NCBI RefSeq assembly: GCF_001456355.1
Contig: NZ_CP010271.1
Span: forward strand, 2,108,001 to 2,172,000
From: Mycobacteroides saopaulense
GTDB lineage: Bacteria > Actinomycetota > Actinomycetes > Mycobacteriales > Mycobacteriaceae
Direction: 5' to 3'
Length of the DNA stretch: 64,000 nt
Part shown: positions 51,673 through 61,973 of the stretch, piece by piece
How the letters are laid out: every line of letters starts with the position of its first letter
Position numbering within the stretch: the first letter of the stretch is position 1
Notes under the pieces: generated by a model
Database searches by the model: none
What the model was told of the DNA's origin: nothing
Seen by the model: only the letters and a program-made list of their open reading frames with translations
Program-made: the position numbers and the translations under genes

Positions 51673-52119
51673 GTGGCTGAGCAGGTCGGGGAACTCACAA
51701 CTGTCCATTTCGAGTACCACTACTCGTATCCGGCGCACAGAGTGTGGTCGATCCTTACCTCGCCGCAGCTGTTCGGCCAATGGGTCCGGAACTTCGAGAC
51801 GACGAGATATGCTACTGGACTTACGTTTTCGTTCGACGTGTTCCCGTTTATGGGCAGCGGATTCGTCGGCGAAATCGACGGTCGGTTCACCGAAGTCATC
51901 GATGACGAGCTGTTGGCCTACCGGATGGCCACCCGCGACGGTTCTATCGCCATCGACTCCCGCTGGACGCTGAATCCGGACTCGGAAGGAACGCGACTGC
52001 TGGTCGACGCCAGCGGATTCGACCCGGATGACCAGGATCAGGTGCGGTTCCGGCAGTTGTGTCTGGTCGGGTGGCCCGCGGTGCTGGGGCGCATCGACGA
52101 GCTTCTGCGCGAGCGATGA
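51673..52119 (+). CDS. SRPBCC family protein
   Basis: 148 residues. START/Bet v1-like fold: VHFEYHYSYPAHRVWSILTSP at the N-terminus, SRWTLNPDSEGTRLLVDASG in the sheet and a long C-terminal helix RLCLVGWPAVLGRIDELL (approximate). It binds a hydrophobic ligand. The GTG at 51673 has AAAGG upstream; longer frames run into the opposite gene. Confidence 0.75.
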   Translation: MAEQVGELTTVHFEYHYSYPAHRVWSILTSPQLFGQWVRNFETTRYATGLTFSFDVFPFMGSGFVGEIDGRFTEVIDDELLAYRMATRDGSIAIDSRWTLNPDSEGTRLLVDASGFDPDDQDQVRFRQLCLVGWPAVLGRIDELLRER

Positions 52120-52133
52120 CCGCGCAGAAGCTC
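52099..52133. terminator. Bidirectional terminator hairpin
   Basis: GAGCTTCTGCGCG (52099-52111) pairs perfectly with CGCGCAGAAGCTC (52121-52133), 9-base loop that includes the SRPBCC stop codon. It sits between convergent genes. Confidence 0.65.
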
Positions 52134-52146
52134 TTGACGTGCCTGG

Positions 52147-52695
52147 TTATTCGATCACGCGAACCAGATACGGGGTCATGTCGTTGAAGCGCACCGGCGA
52201 TACCTGAACCGCGGGTTCGGATGCTTCCAGCATCAGATTGTTGCCCAGGAACATCGTCACGCTCTGACTGCCGTTGGGGCCATAGAAGATGAGATCTCCC
52301 GGAAGTGCCTGTGCCGGTAGAACTTTCCTGCCTACGTTGTACTGGTCGCCCGACCTGCGAGGCAGTTTGATGCCGGCTGCGGCGTAGGAGTACACCATGA
52401 GCCCGGAGGCGTCGAACCCGGGAACCTTGGGGGCGGCGGCCGGTGTGGGGATCAATCCCAGCAGGCTTGTCGTTGCCTCGGGTGCGGCCGGCGTGGTGTC
52501 GGTGTTCATCGTGGGGCCGTCGGTGTTGCCTCCCCCGTACGTGAAGGGCACGCCGCGTTGCGACAGGCCGCGCGCGATCACCGCGTTGATCGTCTTCTGG
52601 GCGTCGGCGGGACTCCTGGGGACGTCGGCGGAGGCCAGTCCCGGGGTGGTGAACAGTAGTGCCAGGCCGAGCATGACGGCGTAGGTGCGTTTCAT
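52147..52695 (-). CDS. ripD: RipD-like NlpC/P60 protein without catalytic residues
   Basis: 182 residues. Signal peptide MKRTYAVMLGLALLFTTPG with cleavage near LASADVP, then an NlpC/P60 fold: FTYGGGN, VPGFDASGLMVYSYAAAG, GDLIFYGPNGSQSVTMFLG. The catalytic Cys of DCSG is Ala (DASG) and the His of the H-V motif is Ser (QSV), exactly as in M. tuberculosis RipD, which binds peptidoglycan without cutting it. A Thr/Ala/Pro insert lies between the first two motifs. The ATG at 52695 fits the signal peptide. Confidence 0.88.
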   Translation of the reverse strand: MKRTYAVMLGLALLFTTPGLASADVPRSPADAQKTINAVIARGLSQRGVPFTYGGGNTDGPTMNTDTTPAAPEATTSLLGLIPTPAAAPKVPGFDASGLMVYSYAAAGIKLPRRSGDQYNVGRKVLPAQALPGDLIFYGPNGSQSVTMFLGNNLMLEASEPAVQVSPVRFNDMTPYLVRVIE

Positions 52696-52938
52696 TCGAT
52701 TGTCGCTTCTCTCCGGCCGTGAACACTGACTCCCGGGTGGTTCTTTCCGGCCGGCGATAACCACCAAGGTCCTTTGTACCGCCGAGCGCTAGAAGATCCC
52801 AATTAGGTTATGCGACATGGCCAATGAGTTGTCGTACCGTGACCGAACGGTGACACGGCGCGCATCTGCGGTGACAAGTCAACCCTTGCGCTCAACGTTT
52901 CTTGAGCGCGGTTGGCTCGCCGGTCGTAGGCTGGCGCC

Positions 52939-53604
52939 ATGACCGATCACGACCGCCTTGCCACCCGTCGCGAGATTGCCGACGCACTCACGAGTGCGTT
53001 TGAACGGCGTCACGAAGTGCTTGATCTGATTGTGGAAGCCGATGACCGAAAAAGTGCCATCGATGCGATCGCTGCTCTGCTGGGAACTTCGCATTTGGGC
53101 GGCGAAGCGGTCATGGGCATGTCGTTCGACCAGCTGACCAAGGATGAGCGGCGGAAGAACGCCGCGGAGCTCGAGGACCTCAACAGTCAGCTCACCTTCA
53201 CACTCTTGGAGCGCCCGGCGAGCTCGGGTGACAGTCTCGAGCTGCGGCCGTTCTCCGGAGATTCCGATGCCGACCTCTTCGCCGCACGTACTCAAGAGGT
53301 GGGCCGGGCCGGCGATGGTTCCGGCGCCCCTGCGGGTGGTCTGGAAGACGAGGTGCGCGCGGCGCTCGCGCGTATCGACGACGAAGAAGCGGCCTGGTTT
53401 GTCGCGGTCGAAGGGCCGAGCAAGGTGGGCATGGTCTTTGGGGAGCTGGTCGACGGTGAGGTGAACGTCCGCATCTGGGTTCACCCCGACTATCGAAAGA
53501 AGGGTTACGGCACAGCTGCTTTGCGGAAGTCTCGTTCGGTGATGGCGGCCTATTTTCCCGCCGTCCCCATGGTGGTGCGGGCTCCGGGCGCCGATCCTTC
53601 CTGA
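52939..53604 (+). CDS. GNAT-fold protein with a gyrase-like N-terminal coiled coil
   Basis: 221 residues. Residues 1-75 (REIADALTSAFERRHEVLDLI, SAIDAIAALLGTSHLGGEAVM, FDQLTKDERRKNAAELEDLN, in separate pieces) resemble the coiled coil and C-gate region of GyrA/ParC, where A-ILxM-x-LT-x-ER-KI-EL is typical. Residues 130-215 form a GNAT acetyltransferase core ending VNVRIWVHPDYRKKGYGTAAL, the acetyl-CoA pyrophosphate loop. An unusual pairing; gyrase or another topoisomerase could be the target. Confidence 0.65.
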   Translation: MTDHDRLATRREIADALTSAFERRHEVLDLIVEADDRKSAIDAIAALLGTSHLGGEAVMGMSFDQLTKDERRKNAAELEDLNSQLTFTLLERPASSGDSLELRPFSGDSDADLFAARTQEVGRAGDGSGAPAGGLEDEVRAALARIDDEEAAWFVAVEGPSKVGMVFGELVDGEVNVRIWVHPDYRKKGYGTAALRKSRSVMAAYFPAVPMVVRAPGADPS

Positions 53605-53754
53605 GCGCGGGCGTATGCGTGACATCCGTCAAGGGCATTAATCAATGTGCTTGATGCACTGATGAATTGGTGAGAAATTCCGGGGCGACACGCCGTCCGT
53701 CCGAGCTGCTTCGGGCGGTGGAACATCGGCGAAGTCCGCTACTGTTAGCGCGGT

Positions 53755-54186
53755 ATGAGCACATACGAGGAATCTCCGATGGGCATCCTGGTGTCTCAGA
53801 TGTACCGACTGCTGTGGTCACGTGCCTCGGTGATCGTGCGCGACTTCGGGGTCACGGTTCCGCAGATGGAGTGTCTGGCGGTGCTCTCCGCGCAGCCGGG
53901 GATATCCAACGTTGAGATTGCCGCGGAGCTTCGCATCACGCCTCAGGCGGTGAGCCTGGTGCAGCGATCGCTGGAAGAGGCCGGCCTGGTGCACCGTTCG
54001 CGCCGGCAGGCCGACGCCAGGGTGCTGACCACCGAGTTGACCGCCAAAGGGCGCAAGCTCTTCGAGCGGGCGGACGCGACTCTTCGCGAGGACGACGAAG
54101 AGGTGCTCGCCAACATGACAGAAAAGGATCGGGTCCAGCTACGCAGGCTGCTCGGCGGCGTGATCGAGACGATGTCGGCGCGGTAG
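53755..54186 (+). CDS. MarR family transcriptional regulator
   Basis: 143 residues. Winged helix at about 30-100: TVPQMECLAVLSAQPGIS, IAAELRITPQAVSLVQRSL and wing SRRQADARVLTTELTAKG, with dimer helices at both ends. MarR proteins often sense phenols or oxidants. It precedes furA-katG on the same strand but has 152 bases between, so is likely separate. Confidence 0.85.
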   Translation: MSTYEESPMGILVSQMYRLLWSRASVIVRDFGVTVPQMECLAVLSAQPGISNVEIAAELRITPQAVSLVQRSLEEAGLVHRSRRQADARVLTTELTAKGRKLFERADATLREDDEEVLANMTEKDRVQLRRLLGGVIETMSAR

Positions 54187-54300
54187 CTCCCCCGTCGGTG
54201 AGTGCAAAAGCGCTCAGTGTCAACACTATTGATGACCTTTGTCGTTCCCTTGATTGCTGGTTGGGTGGGTTTTCGGCCGCGTCGAACTCTTTTTCTGATT

Positions 54301-54333
54301 TCCTGGACTCATTCCAGATAATTGGGCATACTG
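54301..54333 (+). promoter_or_regulatory. furA promoter and likely FurA operator
   Basis: CTGGACTCATTCCAGATAA resembles the AT-rich FurA site upstream of mycobacterial furA (CTTGACTNATTCCAGAA). A CATACT -10 box ends about 7 bases before the ATG at 54339, which would give leaderless furA mRNA. Confidence 0.55.
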
Positions 54334-54338
54334 GCGTC

Positions 54339-54797
54339 ATGGCCTTCACATCGGACGAGTACGCGGCGCTGCTGCGGACAGCCGATCTGCGCGTGACCCG
54401 GCCCCGGGTTGCCGTGCTGGAAGCCGTGGAAGCGAACCCGCATGCCGACACCGAGACCGTCTTCGGGGTCGTCAGAACAGGGCTGCCCGAGGTGTCTCGA
54501 CAGGCCGTTTACGACGTGTTGGCGGCTCTCACCTCGGCAGGCCTGGTGCGCAAGATTCAGCCTTCCGGCTCCGTCGCACGATATGAATCGCGGGTCGGCG
54601 ACAACCACCACCACGTCGTATGCCGCTCATGCGGTGTCATCGCGGACGTCGACTGCGCCGTCGGCGCCGCCCCCTGCCTCACACCGTCCGACTACAACGG
54701 TTTCATCCTCGAAGAGGCCGAGGTCATCTACTGGGGCCTGTGCCCCGATTGTGCTTCTCCGGAAGCGGCACCACGAGTTTCGGGATCACACACGTGA
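54339..54797 (+). CDS. furA: Ferric uptake regulator family repressor FurA
   Basis: 152 residues. Winged helix TADLRVTRPRVAVLEAV and SRQAVYDVLAALTSAGLV, the metal-binding HHHVVCRSCGVIADVDC with Cys-X2-Cys, and a second Cys pair CPDC. In mycobacteria FurA represses itself and katG and is relieved by oxidants. The gap to katG is 36 bases. The ATG at 54339 fits the leaderless promoter. Confidence 0.93.
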   Translation: MAFTSDEYAALLRTADLRVTRPRVAVLEAVEANPHADTETVFGVVRTGLPEVSRQAVYDVLAALTSAGLVRKIQPSGSVARYESRVGDNHHHVVCRSCGVIADVDCAVGAAPCLTPSDYNGFILEEAEVIYWGLCPDCASPEAAPRVSGSHT

Positions 54798-57050
<2,253 letters not shown>

Positions 57051-57065
57051 CCTCCACCACACGTA

Positions 57066-57095
57066 GATGGCCGGCTCCTGAGGGAGCCGGCCATC
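57066..57095. terminator. Terminator after katG, usable from both sides
   Basis: GATGGCCGGCTCC (57066-57078) and GGAGCCGGCCATC (57083-57095) pair fully over 13 bases with loop TGAG, between convergent katG and barstar genes. Confidence 0.78.
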
Positions 57096-57108
57096 GCGTT
57101 ATCTCGGA

Positions 57109-57405
57109 CTAGTCCCGGTCCTTCGCCGAGGTCCGCGTCGTCAGCGGCACGCCGGCTTCTTCGAAGATCTCCTCGATGGCCTGCCAGTCCTTCTTCCCCA
57201 CCGCGGACTTGATACGCGCGGCATCCTCCAGCACGAACCGGAACGGCTCATCGTCCGGGGTGCCGAATCCGCCGCGCAGGCAATCGACGAGGGCGTCGAG
57301 ATTGCTCCCGAAATACCCGCCCGGCCCATTCACCGCACGTCCGAGCTCGGTGAAAAAATCTGTCCGCGTCCGGACACCGGAGCCGTCGACGACGTAGGTC
57401 TTCAT
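57109..57405 (-). CDS. Barstar family RNase inhibitor
   Basis: 98 residues. VDGSGVRTRTDFFTELGRAV, GPGGYFGSNLDALVDCLRGG, FRFVLEDAARI match barstar: the GYFGxNLDAL helix and following acidic residues contact barnase-like RNases. Cytoplasmic immunity protein. The ATG overlaps the stop of the RNase gene (ATGA), so the pair is co-translated. Confidence 0.92.
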   Translation of the reverse strand: MKTYVVDGSGVRTRTDFFTELGRAVNGPGGYFGSNLDALVDCLRGGFGTPDDEPFRFVLEDAARIKSAVGKKDWQAIEEIFEEAGVPLTTRTSAKDRD

Positions 57406-57785
57406 GCGCCTTCAACCTCACAGAATGACTGGTAGTGATCGCCCGTGTAGTAGACGTGCGGTGGGTCGGTCAGAGGGGTACCGCCGGTGATGATGCGCCG
57501 CGTGCCGCGCGTCTTGCTGCCCGGCGTGCGGACCGTGTACTCGTGGTAGTACCCGCGGGGCTCCGAGGGCAGGATTCTCTCGCGGTTCTGGAAGACGACG
57601 CCGTCGTTACGCGGGTACGGGAACGGCCCACCCTCGTGGATCAGGTCCACCGTTCCGGAGGCCTCCGAGGGCAGTGCGGACAGGTCGCATTGGGTGATGG
57701 TGGCGCGCGCCGGAGAAGGCTCGGTGCAGCCGATAAGAGCCACCGCGAGAAGCGCGGCAACCACGACACGCAAACACTGCGACAT
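57402..57785 (-). CDS. Secreted barnase-like ribonuclease (lipoprotein signal)
   Basis: 127 residues. A hydrophobic signal ends in lipobox ALIGC (Cys20). The mature part is an N1/T1/barnase microbial RNase domain with catalytic Glu in GYYHEYTV, Arg in GTRRIITG and His in YTGDHYQSF. It should cut RNA at G outside the cell, acting in defence, competition or nutrient use, while barstar protects the cytoplasm. Confidence 0.9.
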   Translation of the reverse strand: MSQCLRVVVAALLAVALIGCTEPSPARATITQCDLSALPSEASGTVDLIHEGGPFPYPRNDGVVFQNRERILPSEPRGYYHEYTVRTPGSKTRGTRRIITGGTPLTDPPHVYYTGDHYQSFCEVEGA

Positions 57786-57825
57786 GACTCGACGGTACTG
57801 CATACCGACGGTGCCGAAGAGCGAC

Positions 57826-59412
57826 CTATCGCGATCGCCCCTGCAAAGCGGCTAGTTCGGTGCGCGCGGCGTGGTGTTCGGCTTCCACCAGTGCGGCTTG
57901 CTCGTCGGCGGGGTCGGCGAACAGGAACGAGCCGGTGCCGGGTGCGCCGGCCGATCCGAGCTTGTTCATGCGCTGAGGTACCGCTGCGCCCTGGTATTCC
58001 AGGGGGATGGCGTGGCCGTGCTCGTCGACACCGGCCAGTGGCTGGTGCAGCTCGATGTACTCGCCGTGTGGCAGTCGCTTGATGATGCCGGTTTCGATGC
58101 CGTGCTCTAGGACCGCGCGGTCGCTGCGCTGTAGGCCGATGGCCCATCGGTAGGCGAGGTAGTAGACCACGATCGGCAAGATCACCATGCCGATGCGGCC
58201 GATCCACGTGGTCGCGTTCAGCGAGATGTGGAACTTGAGCGCGATGATGTCGTTCGTGCACGAGAGCGTGAGCAGAATGTACAGCGAAAAGCCCGCGGCC
58301 CCAATGGCAGTGCGTACCGGGGCGTCACGCGGACGCTGCAACAGGTTGTGGTGCGCATCGTCGCCGGTGAATCGCTTCTCGATCCAAGGCCAGGCGATGA
58401 TCACCGCGAAGCCGAGCATGATGCCCAACACTCCCCACAGCACCGCGGGCACGGTGTGGCCGAAGATGTACAGCTCCCAATCCGGGACGAGTCGAAGCAG
58501 GCCATCGGTCCACATCAGGTAGATATCGGGTGGAGACCCCGCCGCCACCTGAGAGGGCTTGTAGGGCCCAAGATTCCAGATCGGGTTGATCTGTAGTAGC
58601 CCGCCCATGACTGCGAGCACGGCGGTCACGATGGCAAAGAATGCGCCGGACTTCAGGGCGAACACCGGAACGATGCGTACCCCAACGACATTGGACTCGG
58701 TGCGGCGCGGGCCCGGGAACTGGGTGTGCTTCTGGTACCAGACAAGGGCCAAGTGAACGGCGATAAGCGCGATCATGATGGCGGGAACGAGCAGCACGTG
58801 TAGAACGTAAAGTCTTGGTAGGACGATGTTTCCGGGGAAGTCGCCGCCGAACAGCGCCCAATGCATCCAGGTGCCGACGATGGGTAGCGACATCATGCCC
58901 TGGGTAACCACGCGAAGCCCGGTCCCGGACAGCAGATCATCGGGTAATGAGTACCCGGCGAACCCCTCCGCCATGGCGAGTGTCAACAGCACCGAGCCGA
59001 TGACCCAATTGGCCTCACGGGGGCGCCGGAAGGCGCCGGTGAAGAAGACGCGGGCCAGGTGCACCACGATTGAGGCCGCGAACATCAGCGCCGCCCAGTG
59101 ATGGAGCTGGCGCACGAACAACCCACCGCGCACTTCGAAACTGAGATTCAGTGCGCTTTCGTAGGCCTTGGACATCTGCATACCTCGCAACGGCTGGTAC
59201 ACGCCGTTGTAGGTGACCTCGGCCATCGAGGGGTCGAAGAAGAGCGCCAGGTAGATGCCCGAGATCAGCAGCACCACAAAGCTATACAGCGCGATCTCCC
59301 CCAGCAGGAATGACCAATGCGTCGGGAAGACCTTGTTCATCTGTCTTCGCAGGCCCGACGACGCGTGGTAGCGAGAATCGACCGCGTTGGCAAGCTCCGT
59401 TGCTTGACCCAT
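57826..59412 (-). CDS. qcrB: Stand-alone cytochrome b of the bc1 complex (QcrB-like)
   Basis: 528 residues, normal length. All four heme ligands are kept: His in [11 protein letters not shown] and VVHLARVFF, and in [10 protein letters not shown] and [10 protein letters not shown]; the quinol-site PDWE replaces PEWY. The actinobacterial loop [20 protein letters not shown] is present in shorter form ([12 protein letters not shown]). The usual qcrC and qcrA neighbours are absent, so this is likely an extra copy working with the main complex. GGAGCAGCT precedes the ATG. Two palindromic operators lie just upstream. Confidence 0.9.
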   Translation of the reverse strand: MGQATELANAVDSRYHASSGLRRQMNKVFPTHWSFLLGEIALYSFVVLLISGIYLALFFDPSMAEVTYNGVYQPLRGMQMSKAYESALNLSFEVRGGLFVRQLHHWAALMFAASIVVHLARVFFTGAFRRPREANWVIGSVLLTLAMAEGFAGYSLPDDLLSGTGLRVVTQGMMSLPIVGTWMHWALFGGDFPGNIVLPRLYVLHVLLVPAIMIALIAVHLALVWYQKHTQFPGPRRTESNVVGVRIVPVFALKSGAFFAIVTAVLAVMGGLLQINPIWNLGPYKPSQVAAGSPPDIYLMWTDGLLRLVPDWELYIFGHTVPAVLWGVLGIMLGFAVIIAWPWIEKRFTGDDAHHNLLQRPRDAPVRTAIGAAGFSLYILLTLSCTNDIIALKFHISLNATTWIGRIGMVILPIVVYYLAYRWAIGLQRSDRAVLEHGIETGIIKRLPHGEYIELHQPLAGVDEHGHAIPLEYQGAAVPQRMNKLGSAGAPGTGSFLFADPADEQAALVEAEHHAARTELAALQGRSR

Positions 59413-59442
59413 AGCTGCTCCCTGGGGAAGAGACTTTGTGCC

Positions 59443-59483
59443 TACTACGGAGGGTAGTACGCAATTACTACTTGCGGTAGTAC
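59443..59483. promoter_or_regulatory. Two tandem TACTAC-N5-GTAGTA palindromes
   Basis: TACTAC-GGAGG-GTAGTA at 59443-59459 and TACTAC-TTGCG-GTAGTA at 59466-59482, centres 23 bases apart. They start 31 bases before the QcrB-like gene and resemble BlaI-type operators; the divergent TetR could be the alternative binder. Confidence 0.65.
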
Positions 59484-59552
59484 TTTTTGCCTATCGGTGT
59501 AGTGGTGGTGGGCCGATCGGTAATAGAGCAGATGCTCTGTTATCGTGCGTGT

Positions 59553-60215
59553 GTGCCACGCCCGCGTATCCATTCCGTCGACGATCTGCTCGACGCCACC
59601 GAGCGCATCGCGGTGCAGGACGGTCCGGCGGCAGTGACTGTGCGCGCCGTGTCGCAGGTGACGGGCATCTCCAACGGCGTCATCTACCATGCGTTCGGAT
59701 CCCGCGGAGGGATGGTCGGGCGGGCCTGGTTGCGCGCCGCTCAAAGGTTTCTCGACATGCAACGTGACGCCGTCGACGGAGCACTCGCGGCGGGCGGGCC
59801 CGTTGAAACTGCTGCAGTGAACGCTGTCGTCGCGGCGGCAGACACCCCCGCGGCCTTCGCGGAACGCTTCCCCGAATCGTCCCGCTTGGTACTCGGTGTA
59901 CGGCGCGAGGATCTTCTGGGTTCCGATGTTCCGCAGGAAGTCTCCGATGCCATGGCGGGAATCGACTCCCTGCTGGTCGCCCTGTTCATCCGGCTGTCGC
60001 GGGCCCTGTGGGGTCGGGAAGACGGCCGTGCGGTGCAGGTCATCGAGGACTGCATCGTGGGGTTGCCGACCGGTCTACTGCTGCGGGGGCGCCGGGCGCC
60101 CGATGCCGCCACACGTGCACGCCTGGCAGCCGCCGTGCGCGCCATTCTTGCCATCGACCCACCCCCGACACGCCCGAATGGTAAGGGCGCCAATGTGAAA
60201 GGAAGCAAGGCATGA
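59553..60215 (+). CDS. TetR family transcriptional regulator
   Basis: 220 residues. Helix-turn-helix at 8-52: DDLLDATERIAVQDGPAA, VTVRAVSQVTGISNGVIYH. The GTG at 59553 is chosen because the TetR fold starts at once; upstream codons are not family-like. Its stop overlaps the enoyl-CoA hydratase gene (ATGA), and it diverges from the QcrB-like gene. Confidence 0.83.
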   Translation: MPRPRIHSVDDLLDATERIAVQDGPAAVTVRAVSQVTGISNGVIYHAFGSRGGMVGRAWLRAAQRFLDMQRDAVDGALAAGGPVETAAVNAVVAAADTPAAFAERFPESSRLVLGVRREDLLGSDVPQEVSDAMAGIDSLLVALFIRLSRALWGREDGRAVQVIEDCIVGLPTGLLLRGRRAPDAATRARLAAAVRAILAIDPPPTRPNGKGANVKGSKA

Positions 60216-60862
60216 CCCCCACTCTCGAACTTCAGGACACCATCGCGGTGCTGAACCTGGGCACTGACGAGAACCGGTTCTCCCCCGAATGGCTGGATAC
60301 CGTCGACGGTCTGCTCGATGACGTGCTCACCGGCGCCCAGGCATTGGTCACCGTGGGAACCGGAAAGTTCTATTCGAACGGACTGGACTTGGATTGGCTC
60401 ATGTCCCACGGAGATCGCACCGACTGGTATGTCGGGCGCGTGCAGGCGCTCTTCAGCAGGGTTCTCACTCTCCCACTGCCGACCGTCGCCGCGGTCAACG
60501 GCCATGCGTTCGGAGCCGGTGCGATGCTTGCGGTGGCCCACGACTACCGAGTGATGCGGTCCGACCGCGGATATCTGTGTTTCCCCGAGGTCGACATCAA
60601 CATCCCGTTCACTCCGGGAATGGCCAGCCTCATCCAGGCCAAGGTCGGCCCCCAGACTGCGGTCACCGCGATGACCACCGGGCACCGCTACGGTGGCGAC
60701 GCCGCGGTGGCCGCAGGTCTTGCAGACCGCTCCGCGCCGGAAGCCGAAGTGCTTAGTGTTGCAGTCGATCTGATGAGGCCTTTGGTGGGCAAGGACAGTG
60801 GGACATTGGGTGCCATCAAGGCAACGATGTTCTCCGCGACTGCCGCGGCGTTGGTGGCCTGA
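60212..60862 (+). CDS. Enoyl-CoA hydratase/isomerase family protein
   Basis: 216 residues, shorter than usual crotonases (about 260). GTGKFYSNGLDLDWLMSHG and AAVNGHAFGAGAMLAVAHDY form the oxyanion hole; the catalytic Glu position is FPEVDINIPFTPG. The C-terminal helical part is short, as in isomerase-type (ECI) members. Coupled to the TetR gene. Confidence 0.85.
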   Translation: MTPTLELQDTIAVLNLGTDENRFSPEWLDTVDGLLDDVLTGAQALVTVGTGKFYSNGLDLDWLMSHGDRTDWYVGRVQALFSRVLTLPLPTVAAVNGHAFGAGAMLAVAHDYRVMRSDRGYLCFPEVDINIPFTPGMASLIQAKVGPQTAVTAMTTGHRYGGDAAVAAGLADRSAPEAEVLSVAVDLMRPLVGKDSGTLGAIKATMFSATAAALVA

Positions 60863-60869
60863 GTCCGTT

Positions 60870-61109
60870 CTATTGGGGAGGGATCACCGGAGGGCGGCAC
60901 ACGTTGCCCACCGGGTCCCACCACCAGCCGTTATCGCAGTTCAGTGGCGTCGTCGCTACCGGCGGCCGGCAGACGTTGGCCGCCGGGTCCCACCATCCGC
61001 CCGGACAGTTGGGCACGACGGGGTCAGCCCAGACGATCGGCGCGACGGTGGCTACCGGCAGTAGCGCTCCGGCGACGAGGACTATCGCACGGCGGGCACT
61101 CACGTTCAC
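60870..61109 (-). CDS. Small secreted protein with two CxxGWWWDP repeats
   Basis: 79 residues. A signal peptide (RAIVLVAGALLPVATVAP, cleavage near VWADP) precedes two near-identical units: PNCPGGWWDPAANVCRPPV and LNCDNGWWWDPVGNVCRPPV. Each has two cysteines that may pair. Unrecognised; aromatic loops may bind carbohydrate or cell wall. Confidence 0.68.
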   Translation of the reverse strand: MNVSARRAIVLVAGALLPVATVAPIVWADPVVPNCPGGWWDPAANVCRPPVATTPLNCDNGWWWDPVGNVCRPPVIPPQ

Positions 61110-61148
61110 GGGACCACCTCCATATCGGGTAGTGCGGCTCGTGTGAGC

Positions 61149-61973
61149 CTACCCGGCACGCGGTGCGCGAAACCTGGGTTCCAACAGTCGCCTGGCGACC
61201 ACATCAAGGGCGTATCCGAGCACTCCGATCACGAGAATGACGGCCACGACCTGGTCGTAGGCGAGCTGGTCTCGCGCGTTGAGGATCTGGTATCCCAAAC
61301 CCGATCGCACGCCCAACATCTCGGCCGGAACCAGCACCACCCAGGCGATGCCCAGTGCGATGCGTACTCCGGTCTGGATGTGGCCACGTATCGCCGGAAG
61401 GATCACCGCTGTCAGCAGCTCGGTTCGGGTGGCGTGGAACGAGCGCGCGACGTGCAGATATCCGGGTTCGATACCGTGCACGCCGGCTGTGGTGTTGATG
61501 AGGATCGGCCATACCGCCGCCGCGGCGATGAGGAAGATGACCGGTTGGCTGCCGATCCCGAAGATCGCCACCGCGATCGGGGTCCACGACAGCGGGGAGA
61601 TCATCCGCAAGAACTGGATCACCGGCCGCGCGGCGCGCTCGGCAGCGGTGCTCACGCCCAGCAGCAGACCCGCCGGGATGCCGATCACCGCAGCCAGACT
61701 CAGTCCGATCAACAGTCGCCACAGGCTGATTCCGGCATCCTGTAGCAGCACGCCGCGATGCAGAAGGTCTATCGCCGCGGCCAACGCCTTATCCGGAGAT
61801 GTCTGACGTAGTAGCGAATGCGGTTGGCTGAGTATCGAGCTCGCGAACCACCACAGCGCGAGGCTCGACGTGACGGCCAACGCCGGTGGCCAGATCCGGG
61901 AAAGCAGCCCGGGCTTGCCCGGCACGGTTCCATCGGCAGTGGTGACCTCGGGGGCGCGTTCGATGATGCTCAC
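61149..61973 (-). CDS. ABC transporter permease, SsuC/TauC type
   Basis: 274 residues, six transmembrane segments. The EAA loop near residue 175 (SFHATRTELLTAVILPAIRG) contacts the ATPase. It belongs to nitrate/sulfonate/taurine-type importers. The start overlaps the stop of the binding-protein gene. Confidence 0.88.
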   Translation of the reverse strand: MSIIERAPEVTTADGTVPGKPGLLSRIWPPALAVTSSLALWWFASSILSQPHSLLRQTSPDKALAAAIDLLHRGVLLQDAGISLWRLLIGLSLAAVIGIPAGLLLGVSTAAERAARPVIQFLRMISPLSWTPIAVAIFGIGSQPVIFLIAAAAVWPILINTTAGVHGIEPGYLHVARSFHATRTELLTAVILPAIRGHIQTGVRIALGIAWVVLVPAEMLGVRSGLGYQILNARDQLAYDQVVAVILVIGVLGYALDVVARRLLEPRFRAPRAG

